Below, in pieces: positions 54,046 through 62,109 of a stretch of 64,000 bases of DNA; the stretch's first letter is position 1; every line of letters starts with the position of its first letter. Made by a program: the position numbers and the translations under genes. Origin of the DNA: Virgibacillus_O sediminis. Its GTDB lineage: Bacteria; Bacillota; Bacilli; Bacillales; Amphibacillaceae. The notes beneath the pieces are model-generated. The model saw only the letters and a list, made by a program, of their open reading frames with translations. It ran no database searches and was not told the DNA's origin. The stretch is taken from positions 112,398-176,397 of the forward strand of contig NZ_JBHRRZ010000014.1 in the NCBI RefSeq assembly GCF_042643265.1, read 5' to 3'.

Positions 54046-54088
54046 AACCTTTCTTTTGGCTGAATCAGCCGAAAGAAAGGTTTTTTAC
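54046..54088 (+). terminator. Terminator of rnpB
   Basis: A long stem AAACCTTTCTTT with AAAGAAAGGTTT, plus an inner GGCTGA/TCAGCC, ending in six T. Confidence 0.9.
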
Positions 54089-54167
54089 TTTTTTGGGTTT
54101 TCATTTCCCTGCAGGGGTTATGATAAGCTAAAATGGATCTAAATTCAGAATGAAGGGGATTAGGATT

Positions 54168-55304
54168 ATGCGACATGTAAGACTAATAGCAACTGCAGCC
54201 ATGGGATTGGAGTCGGTTGTTGCCGAGGAAGTTAAACAATTAGGATACGAAGTGGAAGTAGAGAATGGCAGAGTTATCTTTGATGCCCCAGTTTCAGCTA
54301 TCCCACGGTGTAATTTATGGCTTCGTAGTGCAGATCGGGTTAAGCTGCTTGTAGGGAGATTTACGGCAGAAACATTTGATGAGTTGTTTGAGTCAACAAA
54401 GGCTTTGCCATGGGAAGAGTATATTACGGAGGAAGGGCAGTTCCCTGTTAGTGGCAAATCCGTAAAGTCTAAATTATATAGTGTGCCTGATTGCCAATCA
54501 ATCGTTAAAAAGGCTATTGCTGAACGCCTCAAGCTTAAATACGGGATGGCAACCAAGATGCCAGAGACAGGTGAGTTGTATAAAGTCGAAGTGGCTCTTC
54601 ATAAAGATACTGCTTTACTCACACTGGATACTTCAGGTGCTGGTCTGCATAAAAGAGGCTATCGTGTAGGGCAGGGAGAAGCTCCATTAAAAGAGACCCT
54701 GGCTGCAGCCTTAGTTATGCTGACAAATTGGAGACCTGACTATCCGCTCATTGACCCGTTTTGCGGATCGGGCACTATTGCCATTGAAGCGGCACTTATC
54801 GGACAGAATATTGCCCCAGGATTCAACAGGGAGTTTGACTCAGAACAATGGAACTTTATCCGGCAAAAACATTGGGAAGATGCTTTTGAAGAAGTAGAGG
54901 ATAAAGCTGATTATGATCAAAAACTCGATATTACCGGGTCGGATATAGATCATAGCATGATAAAAATTGCTAACGATAACGCAGTCGAGGCCGGTTTGGC
55001 GGATTTAATCACATGGAAACAAATGCAAGTGAGTGATCTGTTTATCCGAAGAGAAAATGGGTACATAATAGGTAACCCTCCATATGGGCAGAGGCTCGGT
55101 GATCAAGAGGAAGCAGCCACTCTGTATCAGCAGCTCGGTAATATTATGAAAGACCACCCAAGCTGGAGTGTCTATATCATGACAGCTCATGAACAATTTG
55201 AAAAGCACTATGGACAGAAAGCAACCAAGAAAAGGAAGTTGTTCAATGGGTTTATCAAAACAGATTATTATCAGTATTTTGGCAGAAAAGTTCATGTAGA
55301 ATGA
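54168..55304 (+). CDS. ypsC: 23S rRNA (guanine-N2)-methyltransferase, THUMP domain (YpsC/RlmL)
   Basis: A 378-residue methyltransferase with an N-terminal THUMP domain (about residues 45-155) and a C-terminal Rossmann domain with DPFCGSGTIAIEAA (near residue 193) and the catalytic NPPYGQRL (near residue 303). Family members methylate a 23S rRNA guanine at N2 using SAM. ATG 54168 has GAAGGGGA eight bases upstream; ATG 54150 lies before it. Single gene after rnpB, as in B. subtilis. Confidence 0.94.
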   Translation: MRHVRLIATAAMGLESVVAEEVKQLGYEVEVENGRVIFDAPVSAIPRCNLWLRSADRVKLLVGRFTAETFDELFESTKALPWEEYITEEGQFPVSGKSVKSKLYSVPDCQSIVKKAIAERLKLKYGMATKMPETGELYKVEVALHKDTALLTLDTSGAGLHKRGYRVGQGEAPLKETLAAALVMLTNWRPDYPLIDPFCGSGTIAIEAALIGQNIAPGFNREFDSEQWNFIRQKHWEDAFEEVEDKADYDQKLDITGSDIDHSMIKIANDNAVEAGLADLITWKQMQVSDLFIRRENGYIIGNPPYGQRLGDQEEAATLYQQLGNIMKDHPSWSVYIMTAHEQFEKHYGQKATKKRKLFNGFIKTDYYQYFGRKVHVE

Positions 55305-55715
55305 GTTTCTTTAGCTATTTTGCTGGAGGACCACACTTCCTACACTATAGGGAAATAGCAACTTGATGCCATGGAATAAGCTTTTATTTTTTGCGCAGGA
55401 AATCGGGGTATTTTATTACTGTTTTGAAAGATAATATTAATGGAGGAATGTTCCAAAAAGAAACATCTGGTCGGAAAGGCTTTTAGAAAAAGATTTAATA
55501 ATGCCTGTCAATCTCAGTTTGTTTTGACATACCGTTTTACGGGAGAGTAGTACTGTCGCATAATATAAGGACATAGGACGTAATCATTTGGATGCTCTCC
55601 TACATAAATCTAATCAATTCTTAAAAATGGAAGATATATGTTAAGCGCTAATCCAGCCCGGTTTACCCGCTTAAAGAAGAATATAACCCCAAAACACACA
55701 GCAAAGGATGTCACT
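55305..55715 (+). promoter_or_regulatory. Long untranslated region before bpsA with possible sporulation promoter
   Basis: A 411-base AT-rich gap. CATAATATA at 55559-55567 fits the sigma-K -10 (CATANNNTA), but no clear AC at the -35 distance can be claimed. TTGACA at 55514 has no good -10. No small gene with a ribosome site is seen. Confidence 0.3.
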
Positions 55716-56801
55716 ATGGCCTATCTCAGCTCCGTTGGTATAAGTGTTCCAGAACATAATCTCAGTCAGGAAGAGGTTAAAGAACTGGTAACTGACATTT
55801 TCTCAATTTCGGAAAGAAAGGTAAGAAGACTGTTGTCTGTATTCGACAATGCTTTGATTGAAAACCGCCAGTTTGTCAATAATCCAGATTGGTTCAGACA
55901 ACACCATTCATTTAAAGACAGAAACGACCTCTACCAGCGATTGGCAATAAAACATATGGGAGATGCGGTGAGAGATTGTCTTTCGAATGAGAATTATCTG
56001 TTAGAGGATGTCCTACCTTCTGAAGTGGATATGATAATTTTTGTATCAAGTACAGGCATAGCCACCCCTTCTTTGGAGATTGAACTGTTCAATGAATTAC
56101 CATTTCGAGAAGACATCAGCAGAATGCCATTATGGGGCCTCGGATGCGCAGGAGGAGCTACCGGTTTAGCCAGGGCCTTTGACTGGCTCCGTGCACACCC
56201 TGAGAAGAGTGCTCTAGTCGTTTGTCTGGAGTTATGCAGCCTCACCTTCCAAAAGCACGACCTTAAGAAGAGTAATATTGTGGGGACAGCACTGTTCGGT
56301 GATGGGATAGCTTCTGTACTGGCCATAGGAGAAAAATCACCTTTGCTTAAAAAGGTAAAAGGCAATGCACCAAGGATAATAAAAACTGATTCTAGAACAA
56401 AGAAGAATAGTCAGGGTGTAATGGGATGGGAGGTTACTAATACAGGGCTTGAGGTCATATTTGCTAAAAGTATTCCTTCATTGGTCCATTCTTTTTGGAA
56501 AGAACACGTGGATACCTTCCTTGAGACAACAGAGTTATCGGAAGAAAAGATCCATTCCTTCATAGCCCACCCTGGTGGAAAAAAGGTGCTTAAGGCAATG
56601 GAAGAGGTGCTGGGAACCCAGCACAGTAAACTCTCATCTTCTTATGAGATTTTACGTAAACATGGAAATATGTCCTCTGCCACAGTACTGTATGTATTGG
56701 GGGATATGCTGAAAAAGAAGGCAGAATCCGGCGAGAAAAGTATTTTATCTGCTTTAGGTCCAGGCTTTAGTTCTGAACTTTTATTATTGGAGTGGGGATA
56801 G
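55716..56801 (+). CDS. bpsA: Type III polyketide synthase, alkylpyrone synthase BpsA
   Basis: A 361-residue chalcone-synthase-like enzyme. The catalytic triad is visible: Cys in WGLGCAGGATG, His in FIAHPGGKKV and Asn in RKHGNMSSAT. In B. subtilis BpsA makes triketide and tetraketide alkylpyrones from long-chain acyl-CoA and malonyl-CoA. ATG 55716 is taken because AAAGGA lies at a proper distance and the product then begins like BpsA; an ATG at 55638 would add 26 odd residues. One base separates it from ypbQ. Confidence 0.94.
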   Translation: MAYLSSVGISVPEHNLSQEEVKELVTDIFSISERKVRRLLSVFDNALIENRQFVNNPDWFRQHHSFKDRNDLYQRLAIKHMGDAVRDCLSNENYLLEDVLPSEVDMIIFVSSTGIATPSLEIELFNELPFREDISRMPLWGLGCAGGATGLARAFDWLRAHPEKSALVVCLELCSLTFQKHDLKKSNIVGTALFGDGIASVLAIGEKSPLLKKVKGNAPRIIKTDSRTKKNSQGVMGWEVTNTGLEVIFAKSIPSLVHSFWKEHVDTFLETTELSEEKIHSFIAHPGGKKVLKAMEEVLGTQHSKLSSSYEILRKHGNMSSATVLYVLGDMLKKKAESGEKSILSALGPGFSSELLLLEWG

Positions 56802-56802
56802 C

Positions 56803-57318
56803 ATGCCAATATACATGTGGTTGTTACTAATTTTTTTGGTTTTCCAGAGACTTGCCGAATTAGTAGTTGCCAGAAGAAATGAGAATTGGATGAAAAGCAG
56901 AGGGGGCAAAGAACGGGGGGCAGAGCACTATAAGTTATTTGTGATTGTCCATGCCATGTTTTTCGTGTCCATTCTAGTTGAGGTCATCGTGCGAGATGTA
57001 TCCAATCTTGAATTGAGTTATACACTGTTTTTCTTTTTTTTGGTGACTCAAATACTTAGGATCTGGTGTATCCAGTCACTTGGGAGATTTTGGAATACGA
57101 AAATTATCGTTTCCCCGCGATTCACCCCCGTAACAAAAGGTATATATAAATATATCCAACACCCTAATTATGTGGTAGTAGGTATAGAATTATTTGTAAT
57201 CCCTTTATTATTTGGAGCAATTTTTACAGCTATTTTGTTTCCCATACTGCATATCTTGTTATTGACCATACGAATTCCTGCCGAAGAAAAAGCTTTGAAT
57301 GAGATGAACCCAGAGTAA
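56803..57318 (+). CDS. ypbQ: Alkylpyrone O-methyltransferase (YpbQ/BpsB), ICMT family
   Basis: A 171-residue membrane protein of the isoprenylcysteine carboxyl methyltransferase family, with four to five helices and the conserved KGIYKYIQHPNYVVVGIEL segment near residue 115. In B. subtilis it methylates alkylpyrones made by BpsA. Coupled to bpsA (one base apart; GGAGTGGGG site inside the bpsA end). Together they likely form lipids that sit in the membrane. Confidence 0.93.
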   Translation: MPIYMWLLLIFLVFQRLAELVVARRNENWMKSRGGKERGAEHYKLFVIVHAMFFVSILVEVIVRDVSNLELSYTLFFFFLVTQILRIWCIQSLGRFWNTKIIVSPRFTPVTKGIYKYIQHPNYVVVGIELFVIPLLFGAIFTAILFPILHILLLTIRIPAEEKALNEMNPE

Positions 57319-57450
57319 AGGGCATGTTCTACCGGTCAAGGAAACAAAGTTATTTAGCGCAAGGGATGGTTAGCAACGTCTGTATGAATATTATTTTTGA
57401 TAGGCCGGCTGCCGCTACTACAGAGCGTGCGGGTGAAGTTTTTTTCTTTT

Positions 57451-57497
57451 TAAAAAAGAGAGCGGCAATCCCTTGGGATTACCGCTTTGTTTTTTTG
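57451..57497. terminator. Bidirectional terminator between ypbQ and csp
   Basis: A 12-bp stem AGCGGCAATCCC with GGGATTACCGCT (one mismatch); T-rich tracts follow on both strands. Confidence 0.85.
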
Positions 57498-57502
57498 TTC
57501 AT

Positions 57503-57703
57503 TTATTTTTTAGTTACATTTGCTGCTTGAGGACCACGTTCACCTTCAACGATTTCAAAAGAAACTTCTTGACCTTCTTCTAATGTTTTAAAACCTTCTT
57601 CCTGGATGGCAGAATAATGCACGAATACATCATTTCCTTCTTCCAGTTGAATGAATCCGTAGCCTTTCTCTGCATTGAACCATTTTACTACTCCATTTTC
57701 CAT
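57503..57703 (-). CDS. cspD: Cold-shock protein, CspD type
   Basis: A 66-residue single-strand nucleic acid-binding protein with both RNA-binding motifs, KGYGFIQ (RNP1) and VFVHYSAI (RNP2), and the start MENGVVKWFNAEKG. It acts as an RNA chaperone and can melt secondary structure. TAGGAGG stands nine bases before the ATG. Its transcript has a leader of about 160 bases with a large hairpin. The letter follows the B. subtilis position near ypbQ; paralogues cannot be separated by sequence alone. Confidence 0.94.
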   Translation of the reverse strand: MENGVVKWFNAEKGYGFIQLEEGNDVFVHYSAIQEEGFKTLEEGQEVSFEIVEGERGPQAANVTKK

Positions 57704-57772
57704 TTAAATAATCCTCCTAGAAACTTTCACGTAAAACGTGGTAATACAAAGCAGATTAACGGTACACCAAAA

Positions 57773-57834
57773 AACAGGCAGCTCTATAGAAATGCAGGAC
57801 CATAATACACCTACTTCTATAGAAGCTGCCTGTT
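57773..57834 (-). promoter_or_regulatory. Large hairpin in the csp 5' leader, terminator-like
   Basis: An 11-bp arm (57773-57783 with 57824-57834) continues across one bulged base into eight more pairs (57784-57791 with 57815-57822), around a 23-base loop. On the reverse strand it ends in six T and then GG, so it resembles an intrinsic terminator within the leader. It lies between the csp promoter and its ribosome site. Confidence 0.65.
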
Positions 57835-57869
57835 ATTAATGAATCCGCACATCTTCTTTGCTTGCCACT

Positions 57870-57898
57870 AATATAGCTTATTTAATAAATGGAGTCAA
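57870..57898 (-). promoter_or_regulatory. Sigma-A promoter of csp (reverse strand)
   Basis: On the reverse strand TTGACT (57893-57898) and TATATT (57870-57875) are 17 bases apart. Predicted start near 57863, about 160 bases before the csp start codon. This gap of 320 bases holds no other gene. Confidence 0.7.
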
Positions 57899-58023
57899 GA
57901 AATAACACCTGTTTTTTATAATTTAAAAGTAAATATTCATACAAATCAGTAAAGGCCATTTCTTCATCCAGAGGATCCCAATATTGTATAATAAATACAT
58001 ATCAAAGTTAAAGAGGGATTAAT

Positions 58024-58623
58024 ATGGATGAGACTAAGATTCTTAAGGAATTAAGCAATTACATATTTCATTTATTTAGGGATGATCCAACAGGCCACGA
58101 TTTTTTCCACATGAAGCGGGTAGCTGCCACTGCAAGAAAGATTGCCGAACATGAGGGGGCAGATCCTTTTATTGCAGAGGCGGCTGGCTGGATACATGAT
58201 GCAGGAGACGATAAATTGTTCAAGGACCCTCAACAGGCATCAGAAAAAGCTTTTATTTTCCTTCATTCACTGGGTATCCCTAGTAAAACAATAGAGGACA
58301 TTGAGAAGGCTTATAAGGACACCTCATATCGGAAAGGATTAATTCCTTCTTCACTAGAAGGAAAAATTGTTCAAGACGCGGATCGGATCGACGCAATTGG
58401 GGCAGTCGGCATTGCCAGAACATTTGCCTATGGCGGTGCCAATGGACAACTTATATACCATGAAGGAGAGAAGGCTAACTCCGTCCAGCATTTTTATGAT
58501 AAACTGCTTCATTTGAAAGATACGCTCCATACAGAAACTGCCAAAAAAATTGCCTTTGAGAGGCATGAATTTTTGGAGAAGTTTTTGGAACAATTCCACT
58601 TGGAATGGCAGGGGGGAGAGTGA
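58024..58623 (+). CDS. ypgQ: HD-domain nucleotide phosphohydrolase YpgQ
   Basis: A 199-residue HD-superfamily protein. The metal ligands are in GHDFFHMKRV (His), GWIHDAGDDK (His-Asp) and VQDADRIDAIG (Asp), followed by ARTFAYGG, which is typical of YpgQ. B. subtilis YpgQ hydrolyses nucleoside triphosphates with release of pyrophosphate. AAAGAGGG precedes the ATG. The thyA promoter begins right after its stop. Confidence 0.92.
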   Translation: MDETKILKELSNYIFHLFRDDPTGHDFFHMKRVAATARKIAEHEGADPFIAEAAGWIHDAGDDKLFKDPQQASEKAFIFLHSLGIPSKTIEDIEKAYKDTSYRKGLIPSSLEGKIVQDADRIDAIGAVGIARTFAYGGANGQLIYHEGEKANSVQHFYDKLLHLKDTLHTETAKKIAFERHEFLEKFLEQFHLEWQGGE

Positions 58624-58633
58624 CTCTTAATTA

Positions 58634-58642
58634 TGCTATAAT
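58634..58642 (+). promoter_or_regulatory. Extended -10 promoter of thyA-dfrA
   Basis: TGCTATAAT, 37 bases before the thyA start; no clear -35. Confidence 0.5.
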
Positions 58643-58679
58643 AATGAATGCACAAACATGGACAGTGGAGGAATAAATG

Positions 58680-59636
58680 ATGAAATCAAGTGAACAGGCA
58701 TATTTGGAATTATGCACCAAAATTTTGGAGACTGGCACAAAAAAAGAAGACCGGACAGGAACTGGCACTTATTCCATTTTCGGTCACCAAATGCGCTTTA
58801 ATCTTCAGGAAGGATTCCCCCTTCTAACTACAAAGAAGGTGCCTTTCCGTCTAGTAGCTAGTGAACTCCTTTGGTTTATCAAAGGGGATACAAATATCCG
58901 ATACCTGCTGGAAAACAATAATAATATTTGGAATGAGTGGGCGTTTGAAAAGTGGGTGGTGAGCGAAGATTACACGGGACCGGACATGACAAACTTCGGG
59001 CTTCGGAGTCAGCAGGATGCTGGGTTTAATCAACAGTATCAGGAACAAATGGAAATTTTCAAAGAAAAGATTCTTAACGATGATGAATTTGCAACTAAAT
59101 ACGGAGACCTAGGAGCAGTTTATGGCAAGCAGTGGAGGGACTGGAAAACTTCTTCCGGGCAGTCCATTGACCAGTTGAAACAAGTCATCGAAGCTATCCA
59201 AAAGAATCCTGATTCGCGTAGACATATTGTTTCCGCCTGGAATCCTGAAGACGTACCAAATATGGCGCTGCCACCATGCCATACACTTTTTCAATTTTAT
59301 GTAGAAGAAGGCAGATTATCCTGCCAATTGTATCAGCGTAGCGGCGATGTTTTTTTGGGTGTCCCGTTTAATATTGCAAGTTATGCATTGCTGACTTCAT
59401 TGATCGCACACGAATGCGGCCTGGAACCAGGGGAATTCATTCTTACTTTAGGAGATGCCCATATATATACCAATCATGTGGAACAGGTAAAGAAACAACT
59501 GGCAAGAAAGTTGCGTCCACTTCCCCAGCTATCCATTAATAAAAATAAAAAATCGATTTTTGATTTTGAGTTAATGGATTTTGACTTACAGGGGTATGAT
59601 CCACACCCTTCCATTAAAGCACCGATTGCCGTATAA
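58680..59636 (+). CDS. thyA: Thymidylate synthase, long (Lactobacillus-type) form
   Basis: A 318-residue enzyme that methylates dUMP to dTMP with methylene-tetrahydrofolate. The catalytic Cys is in LPPCHTLFQF and the nucleotide-binding QLYQRSGDVFLGVPFN is complete. It contains the roughly 50-residue insertion (from WVVSEDYTGPDM to DEFATKYGD) known in Lactobacillus casei thymidylate synthase, which shorter forms such as E. coli ThyA and B. subtilis ThyB lack. ATG 58680 is seven bases after GGAGG; ATG 58677 is possible. dfrA follows 50 bases later. Confidence 0.97.
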   Translation: MKSSEQAYLELCTKILETGTKKEDRTGTGTYSIFGHQMRFNLQEGFPLLTTKKVPFRLVASELLWFIKGDTNIRYLLENNNNIWNEWAFEKWVVSEDYTGPDMTNFGLRSQQDAGFNQQYQEQMEIFKEKILNDDEFATKYGDLGAVYGKQWRDWKTSSGQSIDQLKQVIEAIQKNPDSRRHIVSAWNPEDVPNMALPPCHTLFQFYVEEGRLSCQLYQRSGDVFLGVPFNIASYALLTSLIAHECGLEPGEFILTLGDAHIYTNHVEQVKKQLARKLRPLPQLSINKNKKSIFDFELMDFDLQGYDPHPSIKAPIAV

Positions 59637-59686
59637 AACGTTTACGTTTTGGTTTTAAATAATGATATGAAAAGGGGGAAAAGAAA

Positions 59687-60175
59687 ATGAAATCACTGCT
59701 CGTGGCTATGGACCGTAACCATGTAATTGGATTAAATGATGATTTGCCATGGTATTTGCCGAAAGATCTGCGCTTCTTTAAAGAAAAGACAACCGGACAA
59801 ACAATCATTATGGGAAGGAAAACCTTTGAATCGATAGGGAAAGCCCTGCCCAATCGCCGAAATGTGGTGGTAAGCAGGAAGGCAGGAGATTTTCCCGATG
59901 GTGTAGAAATTATCAACGACTTGTCGGTAGTAAATGATTGGAACCGCCAATGGCCTAATAAGGAATACATTATCATCGGGGGCGGACACATTTTTGAGCA
60001 GGCCATCAAATTTGCCGATCGGATGTATATTACATGGATTGACGAAGAATTCGAGGGAGATACCTTTTTCCCTGAGTTTAATGAGAAGGAATGGCATCTT
60101 ACCTCCAAGGTTAAAGGGGAGAAAAATGAGAAAAACCCCTATGATTATTATTTTATTCAGTATGATCGGCAATAA
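59687..60175 (+). CDS. dfrA: Dihydrofolate reductase
   Basis: A 162-residue enzyme that reduces dihydrofolate made by ThyA, so the two genes form a natural pair. GLNDDLPWYLPKDLRFFK (active-site Asp near residue 27), MGRKTFESIG and GGGHIFEQ are typical. AAAAGGGGG lies before the ATG. Target of trimethoprim in other species. Confidence 0.97.
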   Translation: MKSLLVAMDRNHVIGLNDDLPWYLPKDLRFFKEKTTGQTIIMGRKTFESIGKALPNRRNVVVSRKAGDFPDGVEIINDLSVVNDWNRQWPNKEYIIIGGGHIFEQAIKFADRMYITWIDEEFEGDTFFPEFNEKEWHLTSKVKGEKNEKNPYDYYFIQYDRQ

Positions 60176-60302
60176 TAGGAAGGACAGGGTTAGTTCTTGT
60201 TTATTCTTGGATAAACATGTTAAACTTTATCTGTAATAATACATTTTGTCAGGTTTACTGTAACTACTATATGTTCTATAATCCGATAAAGAAGGTGAAC
60301 GT

Positions 60303-60509
60303 ATGTTATCAAGTATTGGCATCCCGGGTCTTATTCTGATTTTAACCATAGCACTGGTTATTTTTGGTCCGAAAAAATTGCCGGAAATCGGCAAAGCGGC
60401 TGGTCAGACACTAAAGGAATTCAAGAATTCCACAAAGGATTTGACTAGCGATGTTACGGACGAATTTAACGAGACCAAAGAAATTATTCATGGGAAAGAG
60501 ACTAAATAG
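60303..60509 (+). CDS. tatA: Sec-independent translocase subunit TatA (first copy)
   Basis: A 68-residue protein with one N-terminal membrane helix (about residues 4-20, ending in FGPKKLPEIGK), an amphipathic helix with LKEFKNSTKDL and an acidic-polar tail. TatA proteins form the pore-like complex that moves folded twin-arginine proteins such as QcrA (32.2 kb). AAGAAGGTGAA precedes the ATG. A second tatA follows after 21 bases. Confidence 0.93.
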   Translation: MLSSIGIPGLILILTIALVIFGPKKLPEIGKAAGQTLKEFKNSTKDLTSDVTDEFNETKEIIHGKETK

Positions 60510-60530
60510 AATTCTTGGAGAGTGAAGGAT

Positions 60531-60707
60531 ATGTTGAGCAGCATTGGTGTCCCTGGATTAATTCTGATTCTTATCGTGGCTTTAGTAATTTTTGGACCTT
60601 CCAAGTTGCCCGAGATCGGTAAAGCTTTTGGAGCATCATTAAAAGAATTTAAAAATGCAACGAAGGATATTGTATCTGACGACGACACAACGACGAAGAA
60701 GCAATAA
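60531..60707 (+). CDS. tatA: Sec-independent translocase subunit TatA (second copy)
   Basis: A 58-residue TatA nearly identical to the first copy over the membrane and amphipathic helices (LSSIGVPGLILILIVALVIF, FGPSKLPEIGKAFG, LKEFKNATKD), with a shorter tail. The similarity points to tandem duplication. ATG 60531 has GGAGAG eight bases upstream. The two copies may mix or serve different substrates; the sequence alone cannot tell. Confidence 0.92.
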   Translation: MLSSIGVPGLILILIVALVIFGPSKLPEIGKAFGASLKEFKNATKDIVSDDDTTTKKQ

Positions 60708-60730
60708 TCCTTTAAATAGATGGAAATTTT

Positions 60731-60764
60731 GGAGGTGTAAGGAAGAAACCTTGCATCTTCTTTT
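60731..60764 (+). terminator. Hairpin between tatA and tatC, possible attenuator
   Basis: GGAGGTGTAAGG (60731-60742) pairs fully with CCTTGCATCTTC (60749-60760) with three or four G-T pairs and a six-base loop; TTTTGTG follows. It may end part of the transcripts before tatC. Confidence 0.6.
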
Positions 60765-60790
60765 GTGTCCAAAGTTGGGAGTGTGATTAA

Positions 60791-61555
60791 ATGGCAGAGG
60801 AGAAATTAGAAGCAAGTGAAAAGGAAATGAATTTTACGGGGCACTTGTCTGAGCTCCGAAATCGGCTGATCGTCACAGCTATCTTCTTTATCGCATTTTT
60901 TATTGCCGGATTTATTTATTCTAGAGATATTTATTGGTTTTTTGTCAGCGGGCTTGATTTTCAGCTTCATGTAATATCTCCAGGGGAAATCATATGGATA
61001 TACTTTACAATGGCAGGACTGATTGCAGTCATTGCTACAGTCCCGCTTTTAGCCTATCAAATTTGGGCTTTTGTAAAACCAGGGCTTACACAGACGGAAA
61101 GACGCGCTTCCTTGGCATATATCCCGGCGCTTTTCCTGCTGTTCATTGGTGGTTTGGCCTTTGGCTATTTTATGTTTATCGAGATGATCCTGCCTTTCCT
61201 CTTGTCTTTAAATGAGGGAATGTTTAATGAAATGTTTACAGTGGACAGGTATTTTAAATTCCTGCTCCGAGTGACACTTCCTTTTGCTGTTTTGTTTGAA
61301 ATTCCGCTAATTGCCATGTTTTTGACTTCTATTGGTATTCTTACGCCTGACTTTATGGCTAAGTCCCGAAAATATGGTTATTTCATATTAATAATTATTG
61401 GTACAATTGTGACACCTCCTGATTTCGTTTTACAATTAGTAGTTGCCGTGCCCCTGATTCTCTTATATGAAATCAGCATACATCTATCAAAGCTGGTTTA
61501 CCGAAAGAAGCAGCGAAAGCATGATGAATTTATGGCAAACGATCATATTGATTAA
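60791..61555 (+). CDS. tatC: Sec-independent translocase subunit TatC
   Basis: A 254-residue membrane protein with six helices; HLSELRNRLI at residues 18-27 and the FVKPGLTQTERR loop are signature segments that bind twin-arginine signals. TatC recognises substrates and TatA forms the translocation site. 83 bases after the second tatA, with a hairpin between. Confidence 0.96.
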   Translation: MAEEKLEASEKEMNFTGHLSELRNRLIVTAIFFIAFFIAGFIYSRDIYWFFVSGLDFQLHVISPGEIIWIYFTMAGLIAVIATVPLLAYQIWAFVKPGLTQTERRASLAYIPALFLLFIGGLAFGYFMFIEMILPFLLSLNEGMFNEMFTVDRYFKFLLRVTLPFAVLFEIPLIAMFLTSIGILTPDFMAKSRKYGYFILIIIGTIVTPPDFVLQLVVAVPLILLYEISIHLSKLVYRKKQRKHDEFMANDHID

Positions 61556-61570
61556 CAGGGAGGGGACACT

Positions 61571-61783
61571 ATGCGATCGTTTTACCATTTTCTCCTGACT
61601 TACAGAGGGAAGAGAAGACCGGATGATTATAGCAGACTTGCTGATTGGGCATTTCAGGATCATACTTTTCCAAAATACACCAAGGATTATAATGAAATCA
61701 GTAATTATCTCGAATGGAACAGTCCATTTCCCGATGCTATAAGGGTATTTGATGAGCTGTGGGATGAATATATAAATAGATAA
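61571..61783 (+). CDS. yozE: YozE family protein (UPF0346)
   Basis: A 70-residue protein of the UPF0346 family, with SFYHFLLTYRG at the start and DYNEISNYLEWNSPFPDAIRVFDELW toward the end, both typical. Function unknown; structures of relatives show a small helical fold. AGGGAGGGG precedes the ATG, 15 bases after tatC. Confidence 0.9.
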   Translation: MRSFYHFLLTYRGKRRPDDYSRLADWAFQDHTFPKYTKDYNEISNYLEWNSPFPDAIRVFDELWDEYINR

Positions 61784-61788
61784 AGTGC

Positions 61789-61822
61789 GATGAACCCTGG
61801 GATAAGTCCTGGGGTTCATTTT
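61789..61822 (+). terminator. Terminator after yozE
   Basis: TGAACCC pairs with GGGTTCA with an inner GG/CC pair and loop TAAG; TTTTA follows. Confidence 0.8.
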
Positions 61823-61958
61823 AAATGGGATGAGAGAAAAGTTAAACAAACGTTTGATCAATAAACTGAATGATCTGTTAATTTAACCCTTGCTGGTGAC
61901 TGAATTATTAGTAGACAATTTTTTCTGTTTTTCATCTATATAATGGGGGAGAATCGCT

Positions 61959-62030
61959 ATGAAAGAAAGGATATTGTTGGTTTTTGCGGTTGCCCGGGAA
62001 ATATCAAGGTGGAATACCGCCCCTTACTAA
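61959..62030 (+). CDS. Possible 23-residue ORF
   Basis: After a TATAAT box (61939) and a GGGGGAG site, an ATG opens 23 codons (MKERILLVFAVAREISRWNT and three more). It could be a decayed gene or a leader. I do not recognise it. The rest of 61823-62109 shows no other gene. Confidence 0.25.
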   Translation: MKERILLVFAVAREISRWNTAPY

Positions 62031-62109
62031 ACGAATCTGCCTATACGCATTCATCCTTTAAGCATACAATAACGTAGTAATCGGAATTTTTCAGAAGGAG
62101 GGGAATGGT

